From an uncultured Lysobacteraceae bacterium (lineage in GTDB: Bacteria > Pseudomonadota > Gammaproteobacteria > Xanthomonadales > Xanthomonadaceae), in NCBI GenBank assembly GCA_946480825.1, contig CAMLLG010000009.1:1-64000 (forward strand): DNA of 64,000 nucleotides, read 5' to 3'. Below the pieces are notes generated by a model, which saw only the letters and a list, made by a program, of their open reading frames with translations, searched no databases and had not been told where the DNA came from. Of the stretch, positions 18,289 to 27,780 are shown in pieces. How positions within the stretch are numbered: the stretch's first letter is position 1; every line of letters starts with the position of its first letter. A program made the position numbers and the translations under genes.

Positions 18289-19374
18289 TTACTGCAGGGT
18301 CCGGCGGCCGGATTCGATGGCGGGCTGATCGACCGCCGGCGTCGGCACCGCGGCCTGCTGCGCTTGCGATGCCTGCTGCGCCTTCAGGGCCTGCTCGCCG
18401 ACACTCGTGGACAGCGCGGTCTGTTCGCCGACGCGCAGGTCGCTGCTGGGCTCGCCCTTGAAGAAGAACACGTTGCGGTCGGTCTGGCCTTGCGCGTTGA
18501 TCACCGTGTTGCCGAAGGTCACGCCGTCGATGCGATCCACGCCCTGCTGCTGCGCGGCGATGGCGACGCTCGCGGCGATGCGCTCGGTCGCGCCGTCGCG
18601 CGCGGGGTCGAGCGGATGCCCCTGCTGCTGCAATGCGCCGAGCGCCTGTTTGTAGAGCGGGTCTTCACGCAGCGCGGCGCCGGCCTGATCCGCGCTCAAT
18701 GCGGGCGTGGACGGCGTGCCGGGTTGGGGACGGCTGGGGGCGTAGAGGCTGTCCATCGTGTTGCCGAGCGCGGCATTGTCGTCGCGATCGGTCTGGAACG
18801 GCGTCACGGTGAGCCGGTCCTGATCCGATCGGTACTGCGCCTGGACCCCGACATCGCGCTGACCCAGGGTGGAATCGAGCTGGGCGCGCACATCGCCGGT
18901 CACGACGGTGGTGCCGTTGGCGTTGGCGCCGACCGCGAGGCTGGCCTGCGGCGTCGCGGTGACGTTGAGCGGATCGCCCGCCACCTGCTGCGCACTGCCG
19001 GTCACGGTCACGCCGACCGCAGTGCGATCCACGCCCGGATCGGGACGCTCGATCCGCATGCCCGGCAATTCGATGTCGCGCACCGTACCGTCCGGAAGTG
19101 TGTACGGCTGGGTGCTGGTGTAGGGCGTGGCCTCACCGGGACGCGACCCGAACGAGACATTGACCTGCCCGCCGTTGATCACGCCGTTGGCAGCATTGAC
19201 CTGCGCGTCGACCGACCACTGCTGGTCCTGCCCGGTGGGGCGGACGATGCCGACGGACGCACCCGAGAATTGCAGGCCGTTGCCGTCGTCGCGGAATCTG
19301 GCATCGACGTTGGTGGCGCCGCCGTCGGCGGTCGTCTGTCGGAAACCACCGGAGACTTCTTTGATATCGGACAT
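18289..19374 (-). CDS. XVIPCD-containing type IV secretion effector (X-Tfe-like)
   Basis: In this 361-residue protein the C-terminal third (about 225-340) matches the XVIPCD domain, which carries toxins to the VirD4 coupling protein of the bacterial-killing type IV secretion system of Xanthomonas, Stenotrophomonas and Lysobacter. The match includes LREDPLYKQALGAL, DRIDGVTFGN, NVFFFKGEPSSDLRV and a Gln/Ala-rich tail. The N-terminal 200 residues have many short strands (AQVNAANGVINGGQVNVSFG, ASLAVGANANGTTVVTGDVR) and no recognised toxin motif. GGAG lies 10 nt before the ATG. X-Tfe genes usually have a periplasmic lipoprotein immunity gene beside them; none is evident here. No T4SS genes are in the window. 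Confidence 0.83.
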   Translation of the reverse strand: MSDIKEVSGGFRQTTADGGATNVDARFRDDGNGLQFSGASVGIVRPTGQDQQWSVDAQVNAANGVINGGQVNVSFGSRPGEATPYTSTQPYTLPDGTVRDIELPGMRIERPDPGVDRTAVGVTVTGSAQQVAGDPLNVTATPQASLAVGANANGTTVVTGDVRAQLDSTLGQRDVGVQAQYRSDQDRLTVTPFQTDRDDNAALGNTMDSLYAPSRPQPGTPSTPALSADQAGAALREDPLYKQALGALQQQGHPLDPARDGATERIAASVAIAAQQQGVDRIDGVTFGNTVINAQGQTDRNVFFFKGEPSSDLRVGEQTALSTSVGEQALKAQQASQAQQAAVPTPAVDQPAIESGRRTLQ

Positions 19375-19904
19375 CGTGTCGGCACTCCATGGCTTGATTC
19401 TTCAGGCGCCGAGATATCACGGTGATCGCCGTCGCCCAAGACGTGCATTCGTCACTTTTTGAAGCTCTTCGCCGCACTGCGTCCGCAAGCGCCTGATCCG
19501 TAACGGGTCGCCGACATCAACAGAGAGATTTTCAAGAGACTGCGCAGATGTTCCTGACTGCGCGGAGCGGGCGATGCGCGTTCGGATGGGACGGTGTCGA
19601 GGGCGATGCGCCGGGGTTCGGGCAGGCCTCGCGCGCGAGGCCCGTGGGCCGCAGCGGATGGTGAGGGTGGTGCGGAAGGCGATGACACCCTGACGCGACC
19701 GTCGTCGTTGGCTCAGCTCAACTGCTCGGGCATCGCCTTCGGCGTCCGACCTCGTCGCCGGGCGCGCGGCGCGAGGCACCGACCCGCCGACGCAGACTGC
19801 ATCCGGATCAGACCCGCACCGCCGGCCATCACCCGAAGCAGCGCAGAGGTTGTGGAACGCAAAGCTGGCCTTTCGGCGCAGCGCGACGCGGCATGACGGC
19901 AACG
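19375..19904. other. 530-nt region without a recognised gene
   Basis: The GC-rich sequence upstream of the XVIPCD gene contains overlapping open frames on both strands (for example 19417-19902 minus and 19594-19896 plus), but their translations are Arg/Ala/Pro-rich shadow-type proteins without motifs. It may be a decayed gene or the promoter region of the effector. The first 100 nt are lower in GC and should hold the effector promoter. Confidence 0.5.
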
Positions 19905-20035
19905 ACTGTCATCCCGAACGCGGGCAACGCCCGTGGAGGGATCTGCTGTTGCGGGGAAAGAAGAGGCTGTTGGTTGTGACAGGTGGGGTTGCGTTGACAG
20001 GGGTTTGGGGGCGGGCGGAGACTGCGGGTTATGGC
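19905..20035. repeat. 131-bp dispersed repeat, copy 2
   Basis: This is the second copy of the repeat at 14855-14985, in the same orientation and ungapped. It lies 70 nt upstream of the orphan gene at 20105. Differences are scattered substitutions such as CTGCGG/CCGTGG, TTCTTGG/TGCGGGG and TTCGGCTTATG/GCGGGTTATGG. Confidence 0.85.
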
Positions 20036-20104
20036 CTTGCCAATGACAGACAGGCCTGAAAATTCATTGAAGACCCCCATCCGGCACAGGAGCAAGGAAC
20101 GCCC

Positions 20105-20974
20105 ATGTCATCGATCGTCAATGCAATCAGGGACCTCACGGGCCAGCCTGGCAAAGAGCAAATCAAGGCGAACATGGAACTGATGCTGGTCGCCGCCAAG
20201 GCCAGGATCCGCGCCTTCCGGGACGAACTCAACGAAGGCTTCATGAATCCCGCGCAGGTCGACAAGATCCAGATCCCCGGCATCCGGGCGATCCGGTACA
20301 TCGAGCAATACCATGTCGCCTCCAGCGCAAGTTTCAACCAGCAAGTCGCGGATCACCTCGACCAGGCCGTCGCCTCCTTCTTTTCGATCGGCGGCAAGGA
20401 TGCGGAAACGAAGCAATCGGTGCAAAGCGGGATCAAGGCGCTGATTTCGACAGGTCTGGAAGGCTTCATAGGCAGCACCGAAGCCGGCGAGACGGAAGAG
20501 AAGATCTTCGCGATCGTGCCGGAGAATAATGCGATCGTGCGGGCGGATATTTGTCTGTGGAAATACCATTTTTCTGACAAATCGCTGTCCTCGGCGCACG
20601 ACGTCGCCGTGGCCTACATCCTGTGCAAGTCCGTGGTCGACCACAGCAAGCTCACGATCGACGAGCTGATCTATCTCGTGTCGGAAATGATGATGACCCG
20701 CAAACCGTCTACGATCCAATTGGAGGTGGATGGCGACGATAATCCAAAAAATTCGCTTAAGATCAACGTGCTGGCGGACCCGAACAATCCGGGCTTGCCC
20801 CTGATGCGCTCCAAAGAAAAAGAAAAAGAACGCAAAGCGAGCAACTACTATCCGGCGTCACTTGGCGAAGTCTGGAAGACGACCGGTTCGCCGCCTCCCA
20901 TCGGCGTCGTGGAAGCCTACATCGACGAACTGATCAGGGTCTGGAACAAACTGAAGCAGGAGCGGCGGGACTGA
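20105..20974 (+). CDS. Hypothetical helical protein (orphan)
   Basis: The 289-residue soluble protein has no signal peptide or membrane segment and was not recognised. The N-terminal 130 residues look helical (KEQIKANMELMLVAAKARIR, FNQQVADHLDQAVASFFSIG). A central part has EEKIFAIVPENNAIVRADICLWKYHF and a helix-rich segment SSAHDVAVAYILCKSVVDHS. The C-terminus carries a Lys/Glu stretch and a last helix VEAYIDELIRVWNKLKQ. GGAGCAAGGA lies upstream of the ATG. Composition is less GC-rich than the neighbours. It is flanked by repeat copy 2 on the left and palindrome copy B on the right, like the DUF4917 locus. No function is claimed. Confidence 0.7.
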   Translation: MSSIVNAIRDLTGQPGKEQIKANMELMLVAAKARIRAFRDELNEGFMNPAQVDKIQIPGIRAIRYIEQYHVASSASFNQQVADHLDQAVASFFSIGGKDAETKQSVQSGIKALISTGLEGFIGSTEAGETEEKIFAIVPENNAIVRADICLWKYHFSDKSLSSAHDVAVAYILCKSVVDHSKLTIDELIYLVSEMMMTRKPSTIQLEVDGDDNPKNSLKINVLADPNNPGLPLMRSKEKEKERKASNYYPASLGEVWKTTGSPPPIGVVEAYIDELIRVWNKLKQERRD

Positions 20975-21012
20975 TCGTGAAAATCCGGGGCGGCTCGTAG
21001 CCCTGCAGCCCT

Positions 21013-21103
21013 GTCGGGTGCATAAGCGCAGCGTCATGCACCAGCCTTTCTCAATTGCACCAAGCCATCATGACGCATGACGCCTACGGCTTATGCGCCC
21101 TAC
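21013..21103. repeat. Palindromic dispersed repeat, copy B
   Basis: It has the same design as copy A: GGTGCATAAGCGCAGCGTC (left arm) and GACGCATGACGCC...CTTATGCGCCCTAC (right arm), with the shared loop CCAGCCTTTCTC. The loop is longer, with an extra AATTGCACCAAGCC. It starts 39 nt after the stop of the orphan gene at 20105. Confidence 0.85.
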
Positions 21104-21126
21104 CGGAATGCAGACCTCGGAAGATC

Positions 21127-21492
21127 GTGGAAATCAATGAAAGCATTTTCGAACAGGAGAGACACGTCCAGGATGCAACCCTTCAACTGGACTGCACGAT
21201 CTACGGTCGCGGCCCCGTCCAGGCGGACGGACGCCTCATTGGTCACCCGCTCTACTTCCGAGCGAGACACGCCGGCTGGTCATTCACTCTGTGCGTCAAT
21301 GCCGATGTCGACCCATCCGCGTTGATGGAAGGCGGGACACCTGGTTTCTTCGACGATGGCGAGTTTCGCGGATATGTCTTGTTTGGTGACTATGGCACCG
21401 ATCACGACGCCAGTTATATGCCTTACGCCGAAGCCGAGCGCATCATTCGTGCGTGCGCCGAGCAATTTCTGGCTGAGAGCGGATTGGTTTGA
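21127..21492 (+). CDS. Small hypothetical protein (orphan)
   Basis: The protein is 121 residues from the GTG chosen here (after GGAAG). The frame continues upstream to an ATG at 21055, but that part lies in the right arm of the palindromic repeat. Recognisable stretches are DATLQLDCTIYGRGPVQADG, LYFRARHAGWSFTLCVN, GFFDDGEFRGYVLFGDYG and SYMPYAEAERIIRACAEQFL. I recall similar uncharacterised proteins in proteobacteria but no named family. It is soluble, with no signal peptide. It is bracketed by palindrome copies B and C. Confidence 0.6.
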   Translation: MEINESIFEQERHVQDATLQLDCTIYGRGPVQADGRLIGHPLYFRARHAGWSFTLCVNADVDPSALMEGGTPGFFDDGEFRGYVLFGDYGTDHDASYMPYAEAERIIRACAEQFLAESGLV

Positions 21493-21552
21493 AATGACTC
21501 ATATCGAGGAGGTCTCGCCAAGAGCGCGAGGCGCATATCCAGTCGCTGCACA

Positions 21553-21673
21553 CTGCGTCAGCGCAGCTTGATGCACCGGCATTTCTCGATTGCGCCAAAC
21601 CGTCATGGCGCATGCCGCTTTCAGCTGATGCGCTTTTGCTCAAAGCTGGATCCCGGCTTGCGCCGGGACGACG
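21553..21673. repeat. Palindromic dispersed repeat, degenerate copy C, plus a short hairpin
   Basis: 21553-21635 aligns with copy B: CTGCGTCAGCGCAGCTTGATGCACC, CATTTCTCGATTGCGCCAAACCGTCATGGCGCATG and CTGATGCGC. It is more decayed. It is followed at 21651-21668 by the short stem TCCCGGC-TTGC-GCCGGGA, another common dispersed hairpin. Together these fill most of the gap before folE. Confidence 0.7.
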
Positions 21674-21752
21674 GCCAAAAAGCAATCAGGCAACCGTTTG
21701 TCGATCCGGATTTGGTTTCATTGGGCGCACCGCAACGCCTTCACCCGACGCG

Positions 21753-22400
21753 TCACCGCCCGCTGCGCACCTGGATGAGTTCGAGGAATTCGGCGCGGGT
21801 GCGGGCGTCGTCGCGGAAGCCGCCGAGCATTTTCGAGGTGACCATGCTGACGCCGCGTTTGTGGATGCCGCGGGTGGTCATGCATTCGTGCGCGGCTTCG
21901 ATGACCACGCCGACGCCGCGCGGGCGCAGGGTGTCTTCGATGCAGCGGGCGATCTGCGCGGTCATTTTTTCCTGCACCTGGAACCGGCGGGCGTAGGCTT
22001 CGACCACGCGGGCGAGTTTGCTGATGCCGACGACGCGACCGTTCGGCAGATAACCGACATGGGCCTTGCCGATGATCGGCGCCATGTGATGTTCGCAGTG
22101 GCTTTCGAATTCGATGTCGCGCAGCACGACCATCTCGTCGTAACCCTCGACTTCCTCGAAGGTGCGCTTGAGGTATTCCTCGGGGTCGGTGGCGTAGCCG
22201 CTGAACCAGTCGCCGTAGGCCTTGGCGACGCGCTTGGGGGTATCGAGCAGGCCTTCGCGGGTCGGGTCGTCGCCGGCCCAGCGCAGCAATACGCGCACCG
22301 CGTCTTCGGCCTGGGTGCGGGTCACGCCATGGCGTGCGTCGCCGGTGGGTGCCGCATCGGAGGCGGTGGCGGGGGCGTCGTCGTGATCGGCGGAACACAT
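21753..22400 (-). CDS. folE: GTP cyclohydrolase I
   Basis: The 215-residue enzyme converts GTP to dihydroneopterin triphosphate, the first step of tetrahydrofolate and queuosine-type pathways. Motifs include [41 protein letters not shown] (zinc Cys and His ligands), [20 protein letters not shown] and [17 protein letters not shown] (second zinc Cys). ATG 22400 was chosen; longer open frame upstream overlaps the recD end and lacks family similarity. The N-terminal 25 residues (Asp/Ala-rich) are variable in the family. It follows recD in the same direction after 62 nt. Confidence 0.96.
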   Translation of the reverse strand: MCSADHDDAPATASDAAPTGDARHGVTRTQAEDAVRVLLRWAGDDPTREGLLDTPKRVAKAYGDWFSGYATDPEEYLKRTFEEVEGYDEMVVLRDIEFESHCEHHMAPIIGKAHVGYLPNGRVVGISKLARVVEAYARRFQVQEKMTAQIARCIEDTLRPRGVGVVIEAAHECMTTRGIHKRGVSMVTSKMLGGFRDDARTRAEFLELIQVRSGR

Positions 22401-22462
22401 GGGCGGGGTCTCCGGCTGAAGGCGGGCATGGTAACGCGTCGGCGATGGCCGACCTCGGCAAT

Positions 22463-24406
22463 CTACGGGCCGGACTGTCCCGCGGATGCAGAGGACAGCG
22501 CCCGCAGCCGCGCGTCCAGCCCGGAATCGCGCCAGGTGCGGCGTTCGAGCGCGCGTTGCAGCGCATCGGGGCCGGCCCACAGGACCACGCGATGTCGGGC
22601 GCGGGTCAGCGCGGTGTACAGCAGTTCGCGCGAGAGCACACGCGCATCGGCGTCGGGCAGCAGCAGCAGGATGCGGTCGAATTCAGAGCCCTGCGCCTTG
22701 TGCACGGTGCTGGCGTAGGCCGAGGCGTGCGCGGGCAACTGCGCGGGGCGCCATGCGCGCAGGCCGTGGACGGTGTCGAACCAGACCGCGGTGTCGCCCT
22801 GCGCATCGCGCCAGACCACGCCGAGATCGCCGTTGTAGAGGCCATGGCGTTCGCTGTTGGCGGCGATGGCGAGCAGGCGGCCGTGGAAATACGGCGTGCG
22901 CGCGCCGAGCTCGGCCGCGCACCACGCGTTCCAGTGTTCGGCGCCGAACGGGCCGCGACGCAGCGCGGTGAGCAGGCGCAGCGCGCCGGCGCGCTGCAGC
23001 GCCTGCGCGGGATCGTCGGCATCGCGCACGGCCTCGAACGCGGGCAGCGCTTCGTGGCGCACCACCTCGGCCAGCGGCACGGCATCGCCGCGATGCCAGG
23101 CGAGCGAGTCGCCGCCAGCGCGCAGCCGGGCCATGACCGCGTCGCGATCGTCGCGCTGCAGGGCGTCGGCCAGCGCCTGCAGCGCCGCGGCATCGGCCTG
23201 GCGCCAGCCGCGCAGCAGATGCACGCGCGCGCCGGCCAGCGGTGCGTCGTCGTGCGCAGGACCGTCGTTCGGAGGGTCATCGCGTGCGGGCACGGGCATG
23301 TCGAGCCACGTCGACACCGCCTGCGCATCCGCGGGCGGCAGCGCGAGACCGTCGCCGCTGGCGACGCAGAGCCCGCCGAGCACGTCGCCCGCTTCCACTG
23401 CGGGCAATTGATCGGGATCGCCGAGCAGCACCAGCGTCGCCGTCTCCGGCACCGCGGCGACCAGTTTCGCCATCAGCGGCAGATCGACCATCGAGGCTTC
23501 GTCGACGACGACCAGATCGAACGGCAGCGGATGACGCGCGTCATGGCGGAACGACACGCGCCCCGGCTGCGTGCCAAGCAGACGATGCAGGGTGCGCGCC
23601 TGTCGCGGAACGGCATCGGCGATGTCGGCATCGACGCGGCCGGCGGCGAGATCGGCGCGGATCACGCCATCGATCGCTTCGCCCAGCCGCGCCGCGGCGC
23701 GTCCGGTGGGCGCGGCCAGCGCGATCCGCGGCAGCGGCGCGGCGCGCGATCGCGCGTCCGTCAGTTGCAGGGCCAGCAATCGCGCCACGGTGGTGGTCTT
23801 GCCGGTGCCGGGGCCGCCGGTGATCAGCAACAGACGGCGGCGGAGCGACATCGCCGCGGCCAGGGCCTGGCGGTCGATGTCGTCGTGCGCGGTCGCCGCG
23901 CCATCACGCGGGAACAGCCGGCGCAGCGCCGACGACAGCGCGGTCGCATCGTCGACATCGGTGACGATCTGCGCGCGTCGATGCAGCGACTCGGCGAGCG
24001 ATTGTTCGTAGCGCGCATAACGCCGCAGCGCGATGCGCCCGTGCGCGAACGCGAGCAGCGCGCCGGGATCGCGCGCGTCGTCGGCATGCGCGACGCAGGC
24101 GCTGGCGGCGAGCGCGGCGGCCCAGTCGTCGTTCTCGGGCAACTGTGCGCTGGCGCCCAACGCCTCCAGCAAGCGATGCGCATCGGCCAGCGCGAAACTG
24201 CTGTGGCCCAGCGCGACCGCGCGCATCGCCAGCGCGCCGGCCAGCGCGACCGTCGCCGGCGCGCGCAGACGATCGCGCAGCAGCGCGGCGAAGTCGACGT
24301 CGATCCCGCGCAGCGCGCCCTCGGCCTGCAGGCGCAGCAGCGCGCGCGCGGCGATGGCATCGGCATGCGTCGCGTCGGGATGGGTCGCGGGCAGGCTGCC
24401 GCTCAT
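22463..24406 (-). CDS. recD: Exodeoxyribonuclease V, alpha subunit
   Basis: The 647-residue protein is the 5'-3' helicase subunit of RecBCD. Walker A is [20 protein letters not shown]; later helicase motifs include [81 protein letters not shown] and [18 protein letters not shown]. The length is slightly above E. coli RecD (608). ATG 24406 overlaps the recB stop (ATGA). It is the third gene of the recC-recB-recD operon. Confidence 0.96.
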   Translation of the reverse strand: MSGSLPATHPDATHADAIAARALLRLQAEGALRGIDVDFAALLRDRLRAPATVALAGALAMRAVALGHSSFALADAHRLLEALGASAQLPENDDWAAALAASACVAHADDARDPGALLAFAHGRIALRRYARYEQSLAESLHRRAQIVTDVDDATALSSALRRLFPRDGAATAHDDIDRQALAAAMSLRRRLLLITGGPGTGKTTTVARLLALQLTDARSRAAPLPRIALAAPTGRAAARLGEAIDGVIRADLAAGRVDADIADAVPRQARTLHRLLGTQPGRVSFRHDARHPLPFDLVVVDEASMVDLPLMAKLVAAVPETATLVLLGDPDQLPAVEAGDVLGGLCVASGDGLALPPADAQAVSTWLDMPVPARDDPPNDGPAHDDAPLAGARVHLLRGWRQADAAALQALADALQRDDRDAVMARLRAGGDSLAWHRGDAVPLAEVVRHEALPAFEAVRDADDPAQALQRAGALRLLTALRRGPFGAEHWNAWCAAELGARTPYFHGRLLAIAANSERHGLYNGDLGVVWRDAQGDTAVWFDTVHGLRAWRPAQLPAHASAYASTVHKAQGSEFDRILLLLPDADARVLSRELLYTALTRARHRVVLWAGPDALQRALERRTWRDSGLDARLRALSSASAGQSGP

Positions 24407-27400
24407 CGCCGATCCTCCGCCGCGCCGTCGAACAGCGCATCCAGCGCCGACAGCAGGGCCGGCGACACGGGATCGATATGCACGCCGTTGCGCGAAGCCT
24501 CCGCATCGACCGCATCGTCCTCGCGCAGATCGATGCCTCTCAGGAACAGATACACCGCGCCGCCGAGGTCGCGCGCATCGTCGTAGTCGGCGCCGCGCCG
24601 CAGCTTCAGCCAGCGGCGCAGCGCGACCAGATAGATCAGGTACTGCAGATCGTAGTCCTGATGGCGGATCGCGCGGCGCAGGCTGTCGGGGTCGTAGCCG
24701 GGCAGGCGATTGGTCTTGTAGTCGAGCACGTAGTGACGGCCGGCCGCATCGCGATACACCAGATCGATGAAGCCGTGCATCAGCCCGTCCAGCGTCGCCT
24801 GCGCCGGTTTGCGCGCGCGCGGATAGCCGTGCGCGTCGAGCAGCGCGTACACCGCGTCGATGCGCGTCGGCCGCAGCCGGAAATGGAAGGCCATCTCGCG
24901 GACCTGCATCGACGCCGGCAGCGTGCACAGGCGGACGTCGCCGGGCAGCCGCACGTTCAGCGCGCGCGACACCAACCGCGCCGTCTGCGCCAGATGCGCC
25001 GGCGTGGCCGCCAGTCCCTGGCGCAGCAGCGCGCGTTCCAGCGGTTCGCGCTGGCTGTCGGGCCAGCGGTCGTCGAGCAGCGTCGCCTGTGCGTCGGCAT
25101 CGCGACGCCACGCGTCGGCGTCGGCGGTCTCCAGCACGGCGTGCACCGCATTGCCGAACGCGGTGCCGCCGAGGCTCGCGGCCTCGACCTCTTCGTCGGC
25201 GATCGCGATCGATTCGTCCTCCGCGCCGCGCATCACTTCGACCTCCTCGCTGTACGCATGCAGCGAGGAAAAGCTGTGCAGACGCGCGTCGTTGCTGAAG
25301 CGGCGCCGCGCCTCGCGGATCGGCGGCGCGGGTGCGGGCGCGGTGCCGCGGTGCGCGACTTCGGCGACCGCGTGCACGATGGCGGACTGCAACGCAGCGA
25401 TATCGACATCGCGCACCGCGATGCCGGCGTCCTGCGCCGACAGCGCGTCGAGCCGGGCGCGCATGCCTGCGGCATCCAGCGTGTCGGCCTTGCGGCCCAT
25501 GCGCGCGCCGTCGTGCAGCAGCCAGTGCAGCGCGGTGTCTTCGGTGCTGCCGTTGCGGCTCCACACCGCGTGGATCGCGTATTTGGCGCGGGTCAGCGCG
25601 ACGTAGAGCAGGCGCTGCGCTTCGGCGTCGTCTTCGTCCTCGGCGAGTTTTTTCGCATCGATATCGGAGGACGCCGGCAATGCTTTCTGTACCCACGCGC
25701 GCGCCGGGCCCACGGCATCGAGATGGAAATCGTGGACCCGCAGCGACGACGACGGCGGCTCGCTCGACCGCGCCACGAACGGCAGCACCACCACCGCGTA
25801 CTCCAGCCCCTTGGCCTTGTGCATGGTGGTGATCTGGATCAGCCCGGCATCGGCCTCCAGCCGCAGTTGTCGACTGTCGTTCTCGCGGGTGCTGGCGTCG
25901 GCCTGCGCGGCGAACCATCGCAGCAGTTCGGCCGGCCCGTGATGCTGCGGCGCCTCGGCCTGCAGCAGTTCCAGCAGATGGAGCAGATCGGTGAGCCGGC
26001 GCGCGCCGCCCATCTCGCCGAGCCAGCGCGGCGCGGCCTGTCGCGCGAACGGCAGCAGCGCGGGCAGCGGGCCGCGGCTGCGCCACAGCGCCGCGGCGCG
26101 GTCGAAGTCGTCGATGGTGCGTGCCGAGCGCTGCGTGTCGCGGTCGAAGGCCTCGATCGCCGCGGCGTCGAAGCCCAGCAGCGGCGTCGCCAGCGCGGCG
26201 CGGAACAGCCCCGGGTTGCCGGGCTCGGCCAACGCGCGCAGCACGGTTTGCAGCATGCCCGCGGCTTCGCTGTCGAACACGCCGTCCTTGCTGAGCAGCG
26301 CCGCAGGCAGGCCGGCGACCGCCAGCGCGCGATGCATGCGTCGCGCCTCGTCGTGGCTGCGCGTGAGCACCGCGATGTCGGACGGCTGCAGTGGCTCACC
26401 GCGCAGCGTGGCGTGCGCGAGCAGATCGGCGATGGCGGCGACCGCGGTCGCGCACATCAGCGGCAGCTCCTCGTTCTTGTTGCGCATTCCTTTACTTGCC
26501 GCAGTTCTCTTTCCTGCTACTGGATCGCTTTCCGGCGGCGGCAGCCAGTGCAGGGTTAATGCGGGCAAGGGGGCATCTTTGATGCGCAGATCGGCTTCGG
26601 CCGCACTGCCCGCCGCGCGCAACGCGTGGAATTCGATGCGCGGATCGCGAAACGGCTGCGCGTGCGCGGTGAAGACGGTCTCCAGCGCCTGCAGCACCGC
26701 GGGCCGCGAACGGTAGTTGGCGTCGAGCGCGTACTCGCCCGCCGCCCCGCCTGCTTCGGCCAGCCGGCGCACGCGATCGCGGGCGCGCAGATACGTCGCC
26801 AGATCGCCGCCGCGAAATCGATAGATCGCCTGCTTGGGATCGCCGATCAGACACAGCAGGCGCTGCGCGGGATCGCTGGCGTCGTGGATGCGGCTGAAGA
26901 TGTCCCACTGCCGCGGATCGGTGTCCTGGAATTCGTCGATCAGCAGCAGCGGCCAGCGTTCGGCGAGCGCGGCGGCGAACGCCGGATCCTCGCTGGCGCG
27001 CCACACCGCTTCGATCAACTGATCCTGGGTGCGTTCGCCCCGCAACTGCATCAGCGCTGCAAACCGTGTCTGCGCGTCTGCGCGGAGCGCGTGCAGCGCG
27101 GCGGCGGCCTCGGATTCGTCCGCGCGCGGCAGCATGGTGCGCGCCGGGTCGCAGAGTTTCGGCAGATCCTTCGCCAGCGCAGCGGGATGCGACCAGACCT
27201 CGCGCAGCAGCGCGTACTGCGCGGGATCGCCGTCTTCGCCGGCCGCGCGACGCCACAGCTGCGCCGCGACTTCATCCCACGCGTCGGGCGCGCCGTCGAC
27301 CAGTTCGACATCGGCCAGCAGTCCGGCGCGAAAACCGAATTCGCGCAGCGCGCGCTGGCAGAAGCCGTGGATGGTGGCGATCAGCGCTTCATCGAGTTGC

Positions 27401-27780
27401 GCCAGCGCCGCGCGCAGACGGTCGCGGAGCGTGGCGGCGTCGACAGACGTGCTCGCCTGCACCAGCACCGCTTTCGCGGCGTTGGCTTCGCTGTCGTCGT
27501 CGCGTGTCTGTGCGCCGTCCAGCACTTTCTGCGCAGCGAGCAATCGTTGACGAAGACGTTTGCGCAGCTCTTGCGTGGCCGCGCGGGTGAACGTGACCGC
27601 CAACAATTGCTGGATCGGCACGCCGCGCTCCAGCAGCAGGCGCAGCAGCACCGTGACCAGCGTGAAGGTCTTGCCGGTGCCGGCGCTGGCTTCGATCAGG
27701 CGCAGCCCGTGCAGCGGCAGCGCAAGGCCGAGATCGCCGCTGTCGCCGATAGGCTGCGGGCGATGATCGGACGCGCTCAT
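24403..27780 (-). CDS. recB: Exodeoxyribonuclease V, beta subunit
   Basis: The 1125-residue protein is the 3'-5' helicase and nuclease of RecBCD, which processes double-strand ends for recombination and degrades foreign linear DNA. Walker A is EASAGTGKTFTL at about 30-41, LLAVTFTRAATQELRKRL follows, and the Walker B/motif II LLLIDEFQDTDPRQWDIF is near 285. Helicase motifs ITTMHKAKGLEYAVVVLP and LLYVALTRAKYAIHAVW are present. The C-terminal nuclease has GFIDLVYRDAAG and YVLDYKTN, with the catalytic Asp and Lys intact. It overlaps recC and recD by 4 nt each. Confidence 0.96.
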   Translation of the reverse strand: MSASDHRPQPIGDSGDLGLALPLHGLRLIEASAGTGKTFTLVTVLLRLLLERGVPIQQLLAVTFTRAATQELRKRLRQRLLAAQKVLDGAQTRDDDSEANAAKAVLVQASTSVDAATLRDRLRAALAQLDEALIATIHGFCQRALREFGFRAGLLADVELVDGAPDAWDEVAAQLWRRAAGEDGDPAQYALLREVWSHPAALAKDLPKLCDPARTMLPRADESEAAAALHALRADAQTRFAALMQLRGERTQDQLIEAVWRASEDPAFAAALAERWPLLLIDEFQDTDPRQWDIFSRIHDASDPAQRLLCLIGDPKQAIYRFRGGDLATYLRARDRVRRLAEAGGAAGEYALDANYRSRPAVLQALETVFTAHAQPFRDPRIEFHALRAAGSAAEADLRIKDAPLPALTLHWLPPPESDPVAGKRTAASKGMRNKNEELPLMCATAVAAIADLLAHATLRGEPLQPSDIAVLTRSHDEARRMHRALAVAGLPAALLSKDGVFDSEAAGMLQTVLRALAEPGNPGLFRAALATPLLGFDAAAIEAFDRDTQRSARTIDDFDRAAALWRSRGPLPALLPFARQAAPRWLGEMGGARRLTDLLHLLELLQAEAPQHHGPAELLRWFAAQADASTRENDSRQLRLEADAGLIQITTMHKAKGLEYAVVVLPFVARSSEPPSSSLRVHDFHLDAVGPARAWVQKALPASSDIDAKKLAEDEDDAEAQRLLYVALTRAKYAIHAVWSRNGSTEDTALHWLLHDGARMGRKADTLDAAGMRARLDALSAQDAGIAVRDVDIAALQSAIVHAVAEVAHRGTAPAPAPPIREARRRFSNDARLHSFSSLHAYSEEVEVMRGAEDESIAIADEEVEAASLGGTAFGNAVHAVLETADADAWRRDADAQATLLDDRWPDSQREPLERALLRQGLAATPAHLAQTARLVSRALNVRLPGDVRLCTLPASMQVREMAFHFRLRPTRIDAVYALLDAHGYPRARKPAQATLDGLMHGFIDLVYRDAAGRHYVLDYKTNRLPGYDPDSLRRAIRHQDYDLQYLIYLVALRRWLKLRRGADYDDARDLGGAVYLFLRGIDLREDDAVDAEASRNGVHIDPVSPALLSALDALFDGAAEDRR

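Noticed and set aside
19417..19902. 161-residue minus-strand and 100-residue plus-strand frames upstream of repeat copy 2
   Set aside because: Arg/Ala/Pro-rich shadow translations with no ribosome binding site or recognised motif.
16678..21635. Integron-like gene cassettes with attC sites
   Set aside because: The gene-palindrome order looks like integron cassettes and ACCCAAC at 16678 resembles an R'' box, but matching GTTRRRY boxes are missing, copies B and C lack the boxes, and no integrase gene is present.
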